DNA of 64,000 nt, taken from the NCBI GenBank assembly GCA_963966185.1, contig CAWZYM010000257.1, positions 36,737 to 100,736 on the forward strand. Reading direction: 5' to 3'. The notes beneath the pieces are model-generated. The model saw only the letters and a list, made by a program, of their open reading frames with translations. It made no database searches and was not told where the DNA came from. The position numbers were made by a program, and so were the translations under genes. Every line of letters starts with the position of its first letter. The stretch's first letter is position 1. The DNA comes from Rhabditoides inermis. Lineage: Eukaryota; Nematoda; Chromadorea; Rhabditida; Rhabditidae. This document shows, piece by piece, positions 32,154-45,064 of this stretch.

Positions 32154-33129
32154 ATGCTAGCCGTGGGAGTGTCTTCGGCCGCGTCGCTGGCTGTGCTGGC
32201 GGCCTGCCTCGTGTCGGTCGCCGTCATCGTCTCCGACATCAACTCCCTCCAGGACGAGATCCAGAAGGGTACGCAGAGAGACAGCGAGAGACAGAGATAG
32301 AGACAGATGGAGAGAGAGATAGAGCGAGAGAGAGAGAGAGAGAGAGACTGACGGTTTGTTTGCAGGTATGGATGAGTTCCGCGTTGTGTCCGACGACACA
32401 TGGACCCGTCTCCTCACCCTGCACATCAACCCCACCGGAGACTCGCAGGCCCCGCCCACCTTTGCCACCCTCTTCGGAAAGCGCCACACCCGCCAGGCCG
32501 GATTCCCCGACCAGTGCAACTGCGGACCCTCTTCCAGGGGATGCCCCGCCGGACCCCCCGGACCTCCCGGAGCGCCCGGAGCCCCCGGACACGACGGACC
32601 CAACGGAGATGATGGAAAGCCCGGAGCCTCCGGAGTCTCTGTCGGCGTCACCCACGACATTCCCGGCGGATGCATCAAGTGCGAGGCTGGAGCTCCCGGA
32701 GAGCCCGGACAGGACGGACCCGCTGGACCCGCCGGAGCCCCCGGACAGCCTGGACTTCCCGGAGCCCCTGGAGCCAACGGCAACGACGGACAGCCCGGAC
32801 AGCCCGGAGACGCTGGAGCCCCTGGAGCGCCCGGAGCCAACGGAAACCCTGGACAGCCCGGAGCTCCCGGAACCGTCGCCACCCCCGGAGCCCCCGGACC
32901 CGCTGGAGCCCCCGGACAGAAGGGACCCGCCGGACCCGCCGGACAGAACGGACAGAACGGACAGAAGGGATCGGATGGACAGCCCGGACCCGCCGGACCT
33001 GCCGGACATCCCGGACAGGACGGACAGCCCGGAGCGCCCGGACAGCAGGGAGGAGACGGCATGCCCGGATCGGACGCCGCCTACTGCCCCTGCCCCGCTC
33101 GCTCGGCTGTCTTCGTCGCTCGCCACTAA
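32154..33129 (+). CDS. Cuticle collagen, 292 aa (unit B1)
   Basis: Exons 32154-32268 and 32366-33129 encode the same 292-aa collagen as unit A; I see no amino-acid difference in the reads compared. Promoter TATAAG at 32029, TTTGCAG before the ATG and AATAAA at 33167 are all kept. The intron GA tract is shorter than in A. Presumably functional and co-expressed with A. Confidence 0.93.
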
Positions 33130-33172
33130 GCGGCCCGCACGAAACAACCTCAGGGAAAACATTCACAATAAA

Positions 33173-34764
33173 CTCAAGCGCATTCAATCTTGTTTACTTC
33201 ACAGTTTGTTTGGTTGGTGTGTTTCAAGGTCGAAAGACGAAAAAAAAGTAAGTAGAGGGAAGAAAATCGGAGTTTTTTGTTCGATATTGAGAGATATGAT
33301 TGCTTGGTGAGCGGACAAAGATGGTGTGGTATCTCACAGAGTTAAAATCGAAACTGGAAGTGAAAGTGACCTTGTAGTTGTAGTGTTGTTCAGTGAATCG
33401 ATTTGAGACGGCGGAGAGCGCGGATACACTGTTTTCTCCGCTCTGCTTTACCTGCATAATGCACCTCTCCGTATGAAACTGTAGCATCTTCAAACTCGTG
33501 ACAGACAATGATTGACCAGGATCTTTGTTTTACAATGGGTTCTCTCAAACGCGTTGACTACTCGCAAAAGTGAAAAACCTCGAGAATCGTAAAATCTTTA
33601 CGGTGAGATTGCGGTACTTTCACGTGCACCTCAGCCAAAATGATCAAAAATTCGTTCAATTTTGAGCGAAGGCCCTGGAACACTTTCCTTGTTAGCAAAA
33701 CAACAAAATAAATGTTCAACGTGCGTCCGCTCGAGACCAGAATGGTAGAGTATAGTAGTAACAGTAACCTACAGTATCCCAGCCAGCTGAGTGTGAGTAA
33801 GTATTCGGACGTGAGTTTTTTTTTAATATTTGTTTGAATTTCGAATGTCTACAGACATTTTGTCGAGAAAATGCTTGATTCGATCGAATCTCTGACATTA
33901 AATCACTCTGTATGACAAAAAGTAGTCCAAATGAACTAAAGTACTTTTTTGCAGGTCTCGTATCCTCCTGTGCCCGGCCAATTGACTGTCACTTCTTCTC
34001 GTTCTCGATCGACTTGTTTTTCGTCGTATTTTTTCATAAACAACTTTCCTCAAAATCTCGGACACCCCCGGTGACTTGAAAAAACGCTGGATGATTCCTT
34101 ACTTTTTCTCGAGACTTCTTACCAGCATCATAAATCATTCACTCGCTTCTTAACTTTTTCTACTTCAGGACACAGAACACAGTGTCTTTAAAACTTTCAA
34201 ACCCTTTGTTATGTTTCGTTCACCGTTTTTCTAACGCTTGTGGTTCAAAAAAGAAAAAAGAAAGAAAATGAATGCGAGAAACTTGATAACCATAGCTACA
34301 AACGGCTAGTATCAAACGATATATCCCAAATGTCTTCTTGCCACTGCAAAGTTGGGCAACTGTGATCGATCATTTAGGCTTCATTTCGCAGTTTCTATTG
34401 AGAACAGCTGTTCCGTGCTTTTGTTTCGCAATTGTCAAGGCGTCGCGCGTCAATCGATCTACAATTATCACTTATAAAATATGACTGATCTATTCGTCGA
34501 TGAAAATAGTGAGCACACGCACGTAACAAAAAACGACAAACACAAAAAGAAGGACGAAAGAGAGGAGGAGTGCGCACAAGTTTATCCTCATGTTCATGCA
34601 GTTTCTAATCAGTTGTGAGCTGCTGAAGCGAACAGAAACGAAAGCAACTAACGACAACTCCTACTTTCTCAGAAAAAGTGCATTATCATGTATGTACCAT
34701 GTTAATGATGCATTATTAGTTTGCAATTTGTATGACGTTTCGTCCAAGCTTGTCATGTCAGTAT
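33173..34764. other. Spacer between collagen and receptor (unit B1)
   Basis: Matches 21419-23009 nearly exactly; no gene recognised. Confidence 0.5.
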
Positions 34765-36965
34765 TCATGAATAAATCATTTTTAGTATATGTGTCACAAA
34801 GCGAGCGAAGGAGGACAGACTGTGCAGCAAAATGAGCAAGTGTGGCGCTGCGTATTTGATTCGGACAAAGTTGATTTCGAAGAAGGTTTCGAAGGCGCTG
34901 ACTGCCATTTTTCCACTCACGATGAGAGCATGACGGATAGGCGGAGCTCCATGAGGCCGTTGAACGTGGCGAATAGCTGCACAGCGAGTCGGCCCGTCTC
35001 GATCACCAACGGAACGAACATCGCCACCGAGCAGATGCACATGTTGCGCTCGAGAGACGTGTACTTCCGGAGACGAGTCTGGAACGTACGAGCATAATGA
35101 AACACCCATCATTCATGCTACACGAACCGTTCATTCAAACGATTATCAAAATTAATGAAAAGTTTCACGTTAACTCAATGATCAGAGGCAGAGCGGTTTT
35201 CGCTAATTACAGACTTTATAACCTTTGCCACTCTGCGTTTTTTTTACAGAAGCTCTCTTTCGCTCTTGTCGGCTGAAAAACGATGAGCGAGCAACTGTAA
35301 GCGCCCCTGTACATTTGACCAAAGACGATTATTTAACAAATGATGTTTTTGATTGCCAACTCGTGTTCATATTCGCCAGTTCACTGGCAACCTTACGTTG
35401 TTGGCGATGATGATGACTGCAGCGGCGTACAGAGAGACGCACGACACGCCGACGACTATAGTCAGAATCATCGTCTCGTACGAGTAGAACTGTAACCACG
35501 TGTATATTATGACTTACGCTAAGGATTTCACAATAGTTTTTGGTTGTTCTGAGCAGTTCTTGTACTTTGTAACCAACTAGACAATTTTATTTACGCATGT
35601 TGCGACAGTGCATCGATTCTGTTTGTTTTTGAATGATTTTCGTTTGCAAGTCGGTCACGGCGATTTTTGAGAATTATTACGCCATTCTGGCACAGAATGT
35701 TTCTGCATTTTTACTGCGCAAACTCGAACAGTACGGGTAAAATTCACAGTTTTGTCTTTTAAAACCTAATTCGTCGCTAGAAAACTAATCTTCATCTTCA
35801 TGAGGCTTGTGGTATGCGTTTTTGAAAGTCATGTTGCAAACATTTAAAATATAATTTTAAATATCTATCGGTTTGCACAAAACTACAAAACACACTGATG
35901 AATCAGTTTACGGTAAGTATTAGTAGCAAACTTGAACCAAAAAATTGTATCTTTCTACGCTTGTGAGAAAAACACTGGTTCCGCATTGGTTCATTGGTAC
36001 AATATTACGCATTAATACACCAGACACGTATGTAGTTACCGTAATGATGTTGTCCGTAGCGTTCATGAGGAGCAAGCCGTCTTCTGGCATCAGCGTGAAC
36101 CACACTTGACCGTCCATCAGACACATCGTGATGGAATTGTAGACGAGCGGAACGACCCAGAAGGCGACAACAAGGGCGAGGATGTGGGAGCGGGAGAGTA
36201 CCTGGAGTGGAGTGGTTTGTGTATGGCAATTCGGACGCTCAGCATACTCTGCCAGTGAGTTTGACGGGAAGTACGCATGCCATAAACGTGTGCACGGCGA
36301 ATGGCAGGTATCCGAGAACCTGGATCGCACGGGATGTGCCCAGGGTGTAGTACGTGAGAATGCCGTACAAGTTGACGCCTTCCTGTTTGGGTGTAAGAAA
36401 AGTCATTGCGAAGTTTCCGCTCGTTTTGTTGTCAACAGTGTTTTGCGCAACTCTCAAAATTATGTTGTTTGGACTCACTCTGAAAACGTCGAGCAAACGG
36501 AATCGTCTTGCGATCATAAACATGTTAACGATATAGACAGTGAGGTTTGTGAAGAACTGTAAACAAACGTTTGTGTGAACAACGTTTGTTATGAGGTATT
36601 TTTTGACATTGACGGTTATACATGTGAGAATGTTATTGAAATACCTGGTTAGTAATGAACACGATAAACGGCGGAGCGGGCTTTTTGGACTTTCGTCGGC
36701 TAGTGAAGACAAGAATGATGAGAAGAAGATACATTACTGTAGACGATGTAAGAACAATCACTACTTGAATATTCTTTGTGTCGAGTGTCGGTTGAATCGT
36801 AGACATCAAAAAAGCGTAACTGAAACTAACAATGATACTTGAACGAGAAAAAATCAGAACAACGCGACTTTCCCAAGAAACTACATACTGTACAATCAAA
36901 AGAAGAATGAGAATGAAGTTAAGCAAAATCATTGTTTTTGTAGTGTTTTCTGATATTTTGAACAT
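34765..36965 (-). CDS. Serpentine chemoreceptor, 333 aa (unit B1)
   Basis: Paralogue of 23010-25210 at a constant offset of 11755. Exons 5' to 3': 36965-36645, 36556-36479, 36382-36248, 36201-36040, 35489-35397, 35078-34921 and 34819-34765. All splice sites are retained. Differences include Ile to Val near the end of exon 1 (LIILVF), and Asp to Ala and Leu to Ile near the C terminus (SSFARFVTHILK). The frame is intact, so both copies could be functional. Confidence 0.75.
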
Positions 36966-38911
36966 CTATCGGTTTGCTCAAATCTCATTTTATTGTAGTT
37001 ATAGGACCGAACATGTGTTACATGTTTCACAAAACTCGTGACTGTCGTTATTCGTTATAAAAAAAGTATTTTGTTGAGATAACAAAATACAGCACAGCAC
37101 AAATGAAAATACATTTCGGTAACAAAAATACAGTAGCTTGTCGGAGGTTTACTAGCTTATTTACAAGCAAATGACATTGGGGCATCCGACCCTCAAAGTT
37201 TGCTAACTCTCGACGCTAGTTTGTAGAAAAAACTCACATTTAAATCAAGCAAGTAAATCAAGCAAGCATTGTTTTTGTAGTGTGTTCTGATATTTTGATT
37301 CTTTTAATGTAGTTATAGGACCAAACATGTGTGACATGTTTCACAAAACTCGTGACTGACAGTATTCGTTAAAAATGTGTTATGCTGAGATAACAAACTA
37401 GAAAGTACACAGTACACAGCACAAATGATAATACAACTCAATAACAAAACATACAGTAGCTTGTCGGAGGTTCACTCGCTTATTCACAAGCAAATCGAAA
37501 CAGGACGCCCCCCACTTCGCTTAATTTCGACACTAGTGGGTAGAATTGTCCGACAGAAAGCCATAGCCAGAATCTGGCTGCCGGAAAGCACCGGTAATGT
37601 CAACTAACAATTTGCGCTCACTTTGATTCCGCGATATAGCAAGCTCGGAGCTTCGCTAATATACTGGATAGTAAGTTGGTCCTCTAACCTTCGAGCTGAT
37701 TCGATTTCTTTTGCCGCATCAACAAACTTGTTTTTGAATTTTCTTATCGTGTTTTTTGAAGTCTTGAAAAAATCTCGATGTTATCAATCATGATCGAAGT
37801 TTGGAGTTTGTGCCACGCACGGACTCGATCCAGCGGTTGCAAGCTTTGAGGACCAATTCCAGTAGGCTCTTTAAAGTGGCGGATAGTAAAGCTAAAGCCG
37901 AGGTGAATCTCATTACCGGGCGTTTGACCGTAAGAACAAATATGGTAGAGTAATAGCTGCCGCATCCCATATGATATGGGTTGCCACCAACCAGTCAGTA
38001 CTGCAATTTTGAGCGTGAGCTGTCCTAAAAACTTTTGTGTAGTGCTTTAATCTATTTTGAAGGCAGATATTCCTGTGTTCCGAAAGTCATTAGAACTTTC
38101 ACCTAAATTGCCTTTGTACGCGAAATTCTCAAGTAGTCTACAACAAGAAAAAAACTGATAATAAAATGCATATGTTTTGAGAGAAACACCACAAAAACAT
38201 TTACATGTGTACTTTCTTCATGTATCTTCAAACTGTTGTAATGTGTTAGTACTATGTATATGCAAGTAGTTTCATTATACAGTTCTGCATGAATTATCAA
38301 TATCAAATGCGACGTGACATAAATAGTGTTTCTTGAAGTCGTGGACAAGACATCATCATTAATCATTACGGTTGAGGTAATGTTGAAAATATAAACACAT
38401 AAATAACAGAATAACACTCATTACTCGTTGTGCGACTGGCAAACCTCTTCGTTCTATGCTTTCTATGCTCCGCACTGGAGGAAGGGCATAGAACTCTTGT
38501 TTACTCTTTTACGACAGCATGCCAAAATTAGTAATAGTAAAGCGCATTCAATTTTCGCGAAAGTGCTTTTCGAAAGTCGAACTCTGCGCGCATTCCGTCG
38601 ATAATGAGAGAGCGGCTTAGTTAGACGAGCTCGTCCACGTACTCCACGTACTCCACGACTCAACCGTTCAGTCGAATGCTCCTCTTTGGCTTCATGCTCA
38701 TCACGTCACCACCTTCTGCCATCATCGCTTTTGTAGCCGAACGCTAACATGATTTTTTAGTCATATTAACAACTTTCCCAACTCGTAAAAACAAAAGCAG
38801 TTTTTCTCATAACATATAGAAGAAAATGAGATCATTTTCTCCTATGGACTCTAGTAATAGACAGATAGTGCTCGAGAGTTGAGGAGGACGCAGAAGAACG
38901 GTGTTTTCTCG
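36966..38911. other. Unit B1 tail with the transposon empty site
   Basis: Counterpart of 25211-26847 plus 29783-30088. The uninterrupted CGTCGATAATGAGAGAGCGG at about 38596-38615 is the empty target of the TIR element. No gene recognised. Confidence 0.6.
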
Positions 38912-39017
38912 TTAACTTGCGTACTATAAATGTACGTGCGAACCTTGGTAAGGCGAACTAAAGTTTCACTTCAAATTGCTTATTGGGAAACTCTAAACGC
39001 CCCTGTGTCTTCAAATG

Positions 39018-39367
39018 CACATTGGCGACTTATTTCTGCCACAACTTGCCACAACTCCTCACGCGATAGCACGCGAGAGCAAAACTTTTGACGTGGACGG
39101 GAATCGAACCCGCAAATTTAGGTATCTAGGGGGCCACAAAGCAACGAACATGCACTGAGCCATTTGAACGAGATTCGTTCATTTCCGACCAAGAATTTTG
39201 CAGTATTCAAGCGTTAAGCGGTAGACAACTTGTGTCGGGAACAAGTTTGGTTTCGAAAAATCTTCTGCATCCCAGGCAGTTGCAGATTTTAAAGTCAAAA
39301 TGAAATTGTGCTAGATCATTATGATCTGTAATAATACTTCGAGTCGAAAATAAGTCGACACTGTATC
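39018..39367 (-). mobile_element. tRNA-like inverted-repeat element (unit C)
   Basis: Fourth array copy of 19541-19890, both terminal repeats intact. Confidence 0.6.
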
Positions 39368-39511
39368 TTTAAGATAAGGAACATACTAAACTTTTATCCG
39401 ATCGGGGTCGAGACACAAACCACGAACGTTTTTCACCGGCAGCTTTCGCTGTTTCTGTCAAATAACCGAGAGATCTGAAGGTCTCAAGGACGTCTGAGAC
39501 TGATGATACCA

Positions 39512-39563
<52 letters not shown>

Positions 39564-39921
39564 GAAAGAAGAGAGAGAGAGAGAGAGAGGGGGGGGAAGA
39601 GAAAGAAAGAGAGAGAGGAAGAGAGAAAGAGAGAGAGGAAGAGAGAAAGAGAGAGAGAGAGAAAGAGAGAGAGGAAGAGAGTAAGAGAGAGAGAGAGAGA
39701 GAGAGAAAGATAGACCTTCACTTGTTTTATCTTCAAACCACGCAAAAAAAACAGTTCCTTTTCAGATTTTCGGGCGGGATATCGGTAGAGTGGCCGTATA
39801 AGAGGGTATAGGAAAGTTCGATGCCATCGGTTCACCCACGTTCACTACTTGTTCGCACACCGTTTTTTTCACACAGTGTCTTTTTACCGTGTGGTTTCTT
39901 TCTGACCGTGTGGTTTGCAGT

Positions 39922-40831
39922 ATGCTAGCCGTGGGAGTGTCTTCGGCCGCGTCGCTGGCTGTGCTGGCGGCCTGCCTCGTGTCGGTCGCCGTCATCGTCT
40001 CCGACATCAACTCCCTCCAGGACGAGATCCAGAAGGGTACGCAGAGAGACAGCGAGAGACAGAGATAGAGACAGATGGAGAGAGATAGAGCGAGAGAGAG
40101 AGAGAGAGACTGACGGTTTGTTTGCAGGTATGGATGAGTTCCGCGTTGTGTCCGACGACACATGGACCCGTCTCCTCACCCTGCACATCAACCCCACCGG
40201 AGACTCGCAGGCCCCGCCCACCTTTGCCACCCTCTTCGGAAAGCGCCACACCCGCCAGGCCGGATTCCCCGACCAGTGCAACTGCGGACCCTCTTCCAGG
40301 GGATGCCCCGCCGGACCCCCCGGACCTCCCGGAGCGCCCGGAGCCCCCGGACACGACGGACCCAACGGAGATGATGGAAAGCCCGGAGCCTCCGGAGTCT
40401 CTGTCGGCGTCACCCACGACATTCCCGGCGGATGCATCAAGTGCGAGGCTGGAGCTCCCGGAGAGCCCGGACAGGACGGACCCGCTGGACCCGCCGGAGC
40501 CCCCGGACAGCCCGGACTCCCCGGAGCCCCTGGAGCCAACGGCAACGACGGACAGCCCGGACAGCCCGGAGACGCTGGAGCCCCTGGAGCGCCCGGAGCC
40601 AACGGAAACCCTGGACAGCCCGGAGCTCCCGGAACCGTCGCCACCCCCGGAGCCCCCGGACCCGCTGGAGCCCCCGGACAGAAGGGACCCGCCGGACCGC
40701 TCGCCACTAAGCGGCCCGCACGAAACAACCTCAGGGAAAACATTCACAATAAACTCAAGCGCATTCAATCTTGTTTACTTCACAGTTTGTTTGGTTGGTG
40801 TGTTTCAAGGTCGAAAGACGAAAAAAAATAA
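39922..40831 (+). pseudogene. Cuticle collagen, frameshifted (unit C)
   Basis: Exons 39922-40036 and 40128-40831. Relative to units A and B1, about 181 bases are deleted after GGACCCGCCGGAC (counterpart 21182-21362). The size is not a multiple of three, so translation leaves the Gly-X-Y repeat and reads former 3' UTR in another frame, ending at 40831 (about 272 codons). The last Gly-X-Y block and the C-terminal YCPC cysteines, needed for cross-linking in cuticle collagens, are lost. Promoter and splice sites remain, so a truncated or dominant-negative product is conceivable; a pseudogene is more likely. Confidence 0.85.
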
Positions 40832-42035
40832 GTAGAGGGAAGAAAATCGGAGTTTTTTGTTCGATATTGAGAGATATGATTGCTTGGTGAGCGGACAAAG
40901 ATGGTGTGGTATCTCACAGAGTTAAAATCGAAACTGGAAGTGAAAGTGACCTTGTAGTTGTAGTGTTGTTCAGTGAATCGATTTGAGACGGCGGAGAGCG
41001 CGGATACACTGTTTTCTCCGCTCTGCTTTACCTGCATAATGCACCTCTCCGTATGAAACTGTAGCATCTTCAAACTCGTGACAGACAATGATTGACCAGG
41101 ATCTTTGTTTTACAATGGGTTCTCTCAAACGCGTTGACTACTCGCAAAAGTGAAAAACCTCGAGAATCGTAAAATCTTTACGGTGAGATTGCGGTACTTT
41201 CACGTGCACCTCAGCCAAAATGATCAAAAATTCGTTCAATTTTGAGCGAAGGCCCTGGAACACTTTCCTTGTTAGCAAAACAAGAAAATAAATGTTCAAC
41301 GTGCGTCCGCTCGAGACCAGAATGGTAGAGTATAGTAGTAACAGTAACCTACAGTATCCCAGCCAGCTGAGTGTGAGTAAGTATTCGGACGTGAGTTTTT
41401 TTTAATATTTGTTTGATTTTTCGAATGTCTACAGACATTTTGTCGAGAAAATGCTTGATTCGATCGAATCTCTGACATTAAATCACTCTGTATGACAAAA
41501 AGTAGTCCAAATGAACTAAAGTACTTTTTTGCAGGTCTCGTATCCTCCTGTGCCCGGCCAATTGACTGTCACTTCTTCTCGTTCTCGATCGACTTGTTTT
41601 TCGTCGTATTTTTTCATAAACAACTTTCCTCAAAATCTCGGACACCCCCGGTGACTTGAAAAAACGCTGGATGGTTCCTTACTTTTTCTCGAGACTTCTT
41701 ACCAGCATCATAAATCATTCACTCGCTTCTTAACTTTTTCTACTTCAGGACACAGTGTCTTTAAAACTTTCAAACCCTTTGTTATGTTTCGTTCACCGTT
41801 TTTCTAACGCTTGTGGTTCAAAAAAGAAAAAAAAGAAAATGAATGCGAGAAACTTGATAACCATAGCTACAAACGGCTAGTATCAAACGATATATCCCAA
41901 ATGTCTTCTTGCCACTGCAAAGTTGGGCAACTGTGATCGATCATTTAGGCTTCATTTCGCAGTTTCTATTGAGAACAGCTGTTCCGTGCTTTTGTTTCGC
42001 AATTGTCAAGGCGTCGCGCGTCAATCGATCTACAA
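40832..42035. other. Spacer of unit C up to the non-LTR insertion
   Basis: Matches 21475-22713 with a few small deletions (for example 9 bases near 41756). No gene seen. Confidence 0.5.
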
Positions 42036-42788
42036 AGAGTAATAACTTATTGTTCCGTGATCATTTCAAACAAATAATTCAACAAACTCTGTATTCTATA
42101 AATGATTTTTTTCGGACATACAAAACACGAAATCCCACACTACTGATCACCGCATACACAACCTATTTTCGCTGTAAATTAGAATATTGCACTGAGCTCT
42201 GGAACCCTACTGATGTTGCTTCTGTAAACCTAATTGAGAGCATACAACGCTATTATACTCGTCGTGTGTGTCAGCGTATCGGGCGCAGCCTATCATATCC
42301 TCAACGCCTTGAGCTTTTCAATCTTCAAACTCTCGAAAATAGACGATTCTTGAATGATGTCACATACATTCACAAAGTAATCCACTCGAAAACTATATTG
42401 GACTATCATGGTCTTTTTGCAATTATTCCATCTCGTACTCGTGGCTCTCATGAATTTAGAATTGTTCCATCATTTGATCACACAGGCCGTACCAGCACTT
42501 TTTTAAGCAGAACCTTCGCAATATGGAATGCGCTTTCTCGTGACCTAATCTCCATCAATGATCCCTCTATCTTCAAATCACAACTCTCTACATTAGATCT
42601 CATGCCACCTAGCAAATTGCGCAACCTATAGAGAGCTCTCCCCCCACTTCCTTTTCCATGTAATACTATGTGATTATGTTCGTGTTCAATATCATTGAAA
42701 CCCCGTTTATACCTGCCGTTTGTATTGCTCACTTTTTGTTTATAATTGCGTTTTTTTCCATGTTATCGGTAATAAACCTATCAACTAT
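42036..42788 (+). mobile_element. 5'-truncated non-LTR retrotransposon insertion
   Basis: Absent from A and B1. An open frame to the stop at 42631 encodes the C-terminal part of a CR1/jockey-like reverse transcriptase: KLEYCTELWNP (the thumb-region Y-C-x-E-x-W-N-P motif), then RRFLNDVTYIHKVI and FAIWNALSRDLI. A 3' UTR ends in a short ATCAACT-like repeat. Flanked by CAA (42033-42035, 42789-42791), a short target duplication. The N-terminal RT and endonuclease are missing, as in abortive reverse transcription. The intact frame implies recent insertion. Confidence 0.85.
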
Positions 42789-42909
42789 CAATTATCACTT
42801 ATAAAATATGACTGATCTATTCGTCGATGAAAATAGTGAGCACACGCACGTAACAAAAAACGACAAACACAAAAAGAAGGACGAAAGAGAGGAGGAGTGC
42901 GCACAAGTT

Positions 42910-43430
42910 GAAATTGAAAAAAAGCACCGCTTCCCGGAGGTTTTCTTTCCGCGGTTGACATCTCATAACTCATAACTTCACTCCCTGCTGTCGCTTACAC
43001 ACGCAGATTGATGGTCGAGAAGCCCGAAACGTTTCGACCAGACCTGATCATGAATGGTTCAATGATTCAAGTAGGATATTCATTGCTGGTTACATTCAGT
43101 GCATTCACGTTCCTTTCCACATCATTGCTCTTCGATCAAAAAACGAAAACTCGCAATAACTAGCATACAGCGATCATAGCAGTTTCCGGTAGTTTTCTGT
43201 TTTCAAGCGTTTATCGATTTTGTTCGTGTGAACAGCGTCTTGACTATGGTTATTGCGTTATTGATCGAGAAGCAGCGCTCCAGGCCGTTTTCGACCTGCC
43301 ACCACTTGCATTCCGTTGAACGCTTCAATACTGCGAATTTCGCGAGAGAAGGCATGTGCCCGGAAGAAGCTCGTTAACTTAATATCTACGGCAAACGTGT
43401 TGCCTGAGTGTAAATACGCGTAACGCGTTT
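42910..43430. other. Unique sequence after the array, no gene recognised
   Basis: No similarity to the unit and no protein-like frame of useful length. Confidence 0.4.
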
Positions 43431-43435
43431 AATAG

Positions 43436-43575
43436 AGTTAGTTGCAGAATTAAATCGCCACTGTTTCTTCAATGTCTGGAATTCGCTTCCAAGTGACGTG
43501 ATTTCTGTTCATGAAAAATCTATATTCCGAAAAAGACTGATTGATTTAGTAAACTTCCATAGTAAAAACGGAACG
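43436..43575 (+). pseudogene. Non-LTR retrotransposon C-terminal fragment
   Basis: One frame reads NRHCFFNVWNSLPSDVIS, then SIFRKRLIDLV. This matches the layout of the C terminus of CR1/jockey-type polymerases (F-x-x-x-W-N-x-L-P ... F-K/R-x-x-L), as in the fragment ending at 42631. Stops interrupt it upstream. It is an old, separate insertion. Confidence 0.6.
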
Positions 43576-43875
43576 ATTTCAATTTCAACTCTACTTCAAA
43601 TAAATGGTTCAACCAGGTTCTAGGTAATCTTAAACTAAAAATGAAGCTGGATTACTCATTCTGTGAGAAATGGTGGCAAACGGCAAACTTGGTCCGTTTT
43701 TCTCACTCTCTTCTACGCCATATCGAGTGGCGAGACTACGCCTTCCCGCATAGATCAAGTTTAAAGACTGATCTCTGGGAAGTCGTAGTTGTACCGGGTT
43801 AACGGAGGTCTTTTAACGTCGACAAAGGCTGCTTGTAAACCCCCACATGTACTTTAAATAAACATATTATTATAG

Positions 43876-44225
43876 GAACAGTAGCGACTTTTTTCTGCCA
43901 CAACCTGCCATAACTCCTCATTTTCACACGAGCAAAACATTTGTCTGTGACCGGAATCGAACCCGCGAAGATTGGGGGCCACAACGCAGCGCACATGCAC
44001 TGAACCATGAAGCGTGTGAAGGAGAATCGTTCATTTGCGCTCATGTTTTCCAACCCAGATGTAGTATTGAAGCGTTGGCGGGAAATTCAATTTTCCAGCT
44101 GCATTCTTGGCATATGCAGATTCGAAAGTAACGCAGAATCGTCGTTCTTTCGACAAAAATCGAAAAAGTGTTAGGTTAATATAATTTTAAATAATACTCC
44201 GAGTCAAAAAAGGTCGCCACTGTTT
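43876..44225 (-). mobile_element. tRNA-like inverted-repeat element, diverged copy
   Basis: About 350 bp. Terminal repeats GGAACAGTAGCGACTTTTTT and, reversed, GAAACAGTGGCGACCTTTTT are longer and clearer than in the array copies. The minus strand has TGGTTCAGTGCATG and GCGGGTTCGATTCC in the same places as the A and B boxes of the other copies. It is an independent insertion, since nothing around it matches the array. Confidence 0.65.
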
Positions 44226-44810
44226 CTTTAAGAGAAAAGAGAGGAGAATAGTCAGTTATTACCAATAATGATGTTGGTCGTTAAATGTTCATCGTAAAGG
44301 CACGCCACTCTGAACTAATTCACATAAATCACGACGGCAACATGGAAAAATTTAAATTACTAATAATCATAAGCTTTACATTCTCTAAAATCAAACTAAA
44401 CTTGTAGAAAACGAGCCTCAAAGTTGTCATATGTGAAAACCTGGAAACCCTGATAAGCGTGAGTGAGTGTGACCCTAAGCAAAATTTAGATTTACTTTGA
44501 CTAGCGCTCCGGCGCGCTGTCGCGCGCCTCCGCACTAGGTATACAAAAATAAAAAAATAGAAGAATAGTTCGTCTTGCATGTTTGATAGTTGATTGCTCT
44601 CTAATGACTCTTGCGAAGATACATACACGCAAGGGTTGTAGTTGAAGTGTTCAAGTATGTATTTTGTATATGTAGCTCAATTTTGTCTTTTCTAACTATC
44701 TCTCCTACTTCTTTTTCACTTATTTTATGTTTCACATATGTACACCGCCCCATCTCTTTCTCCTCTACACTGTTCTGTCTACTTTCCATCCTATCTCCCT
44801 CCTCCTCCCC

Positions 44811-44861
<51 letters not shown>

Positions 44862-45060
44862 TCGACACAGTTCTACTCTTCCCTATCTCTCCTCTCTCTC
44901 TCTTCTCCCTCTCCCACTGTCTCGCTATCTCTTTCTCTCTTTCTCTTTCTCTCTCAGTATTATATTCTCTAGAAACAGTATTATATTCTCTATTGTCTAT
45001 TGTCAACTTTCTAGAGACAATACTAATACTATGCTCTTGTTTGTCTACTGCATCTTTTCT
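44226..45060. other. Low-complexity region
   Basis: No gene. Contains a GC-rich patch with an imperfect hairpin (CTAGCGCTCCGGCGCGC ... GCGCCTCCGCACTAG, 44501-44537) and a CT microsatellite at about 44814-44858. Confidence 0.5.
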
Positions 45061-45064
45061 TCTA

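Larger units (their letters stand above)
31113..38911. repeat. Tandem array unit B1
   Basis: 7.8-kb copy of the unit with intact collagen and receptor genes and no transposon. The junction to unit C carries the same GTGTTTTCTCG-TTAAC joint as A to B0. Divergence from A is limited to scattered single bases and GA-tract length. Confidence 0.9.
38912..42909. repeat. Tandem array unit C, 3'-truncated
   Basis: Follows the unit through the collagen and spacer, then stops matching after GCGCACAAGTT at about 42909 (counterpart of 22826). The receptor gene is therefore absent. A 753-bp insertion lies at 42036-42788. The left part has lost ~29 bases upstream of the promoter (near 39768). Confidence 0.88.
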
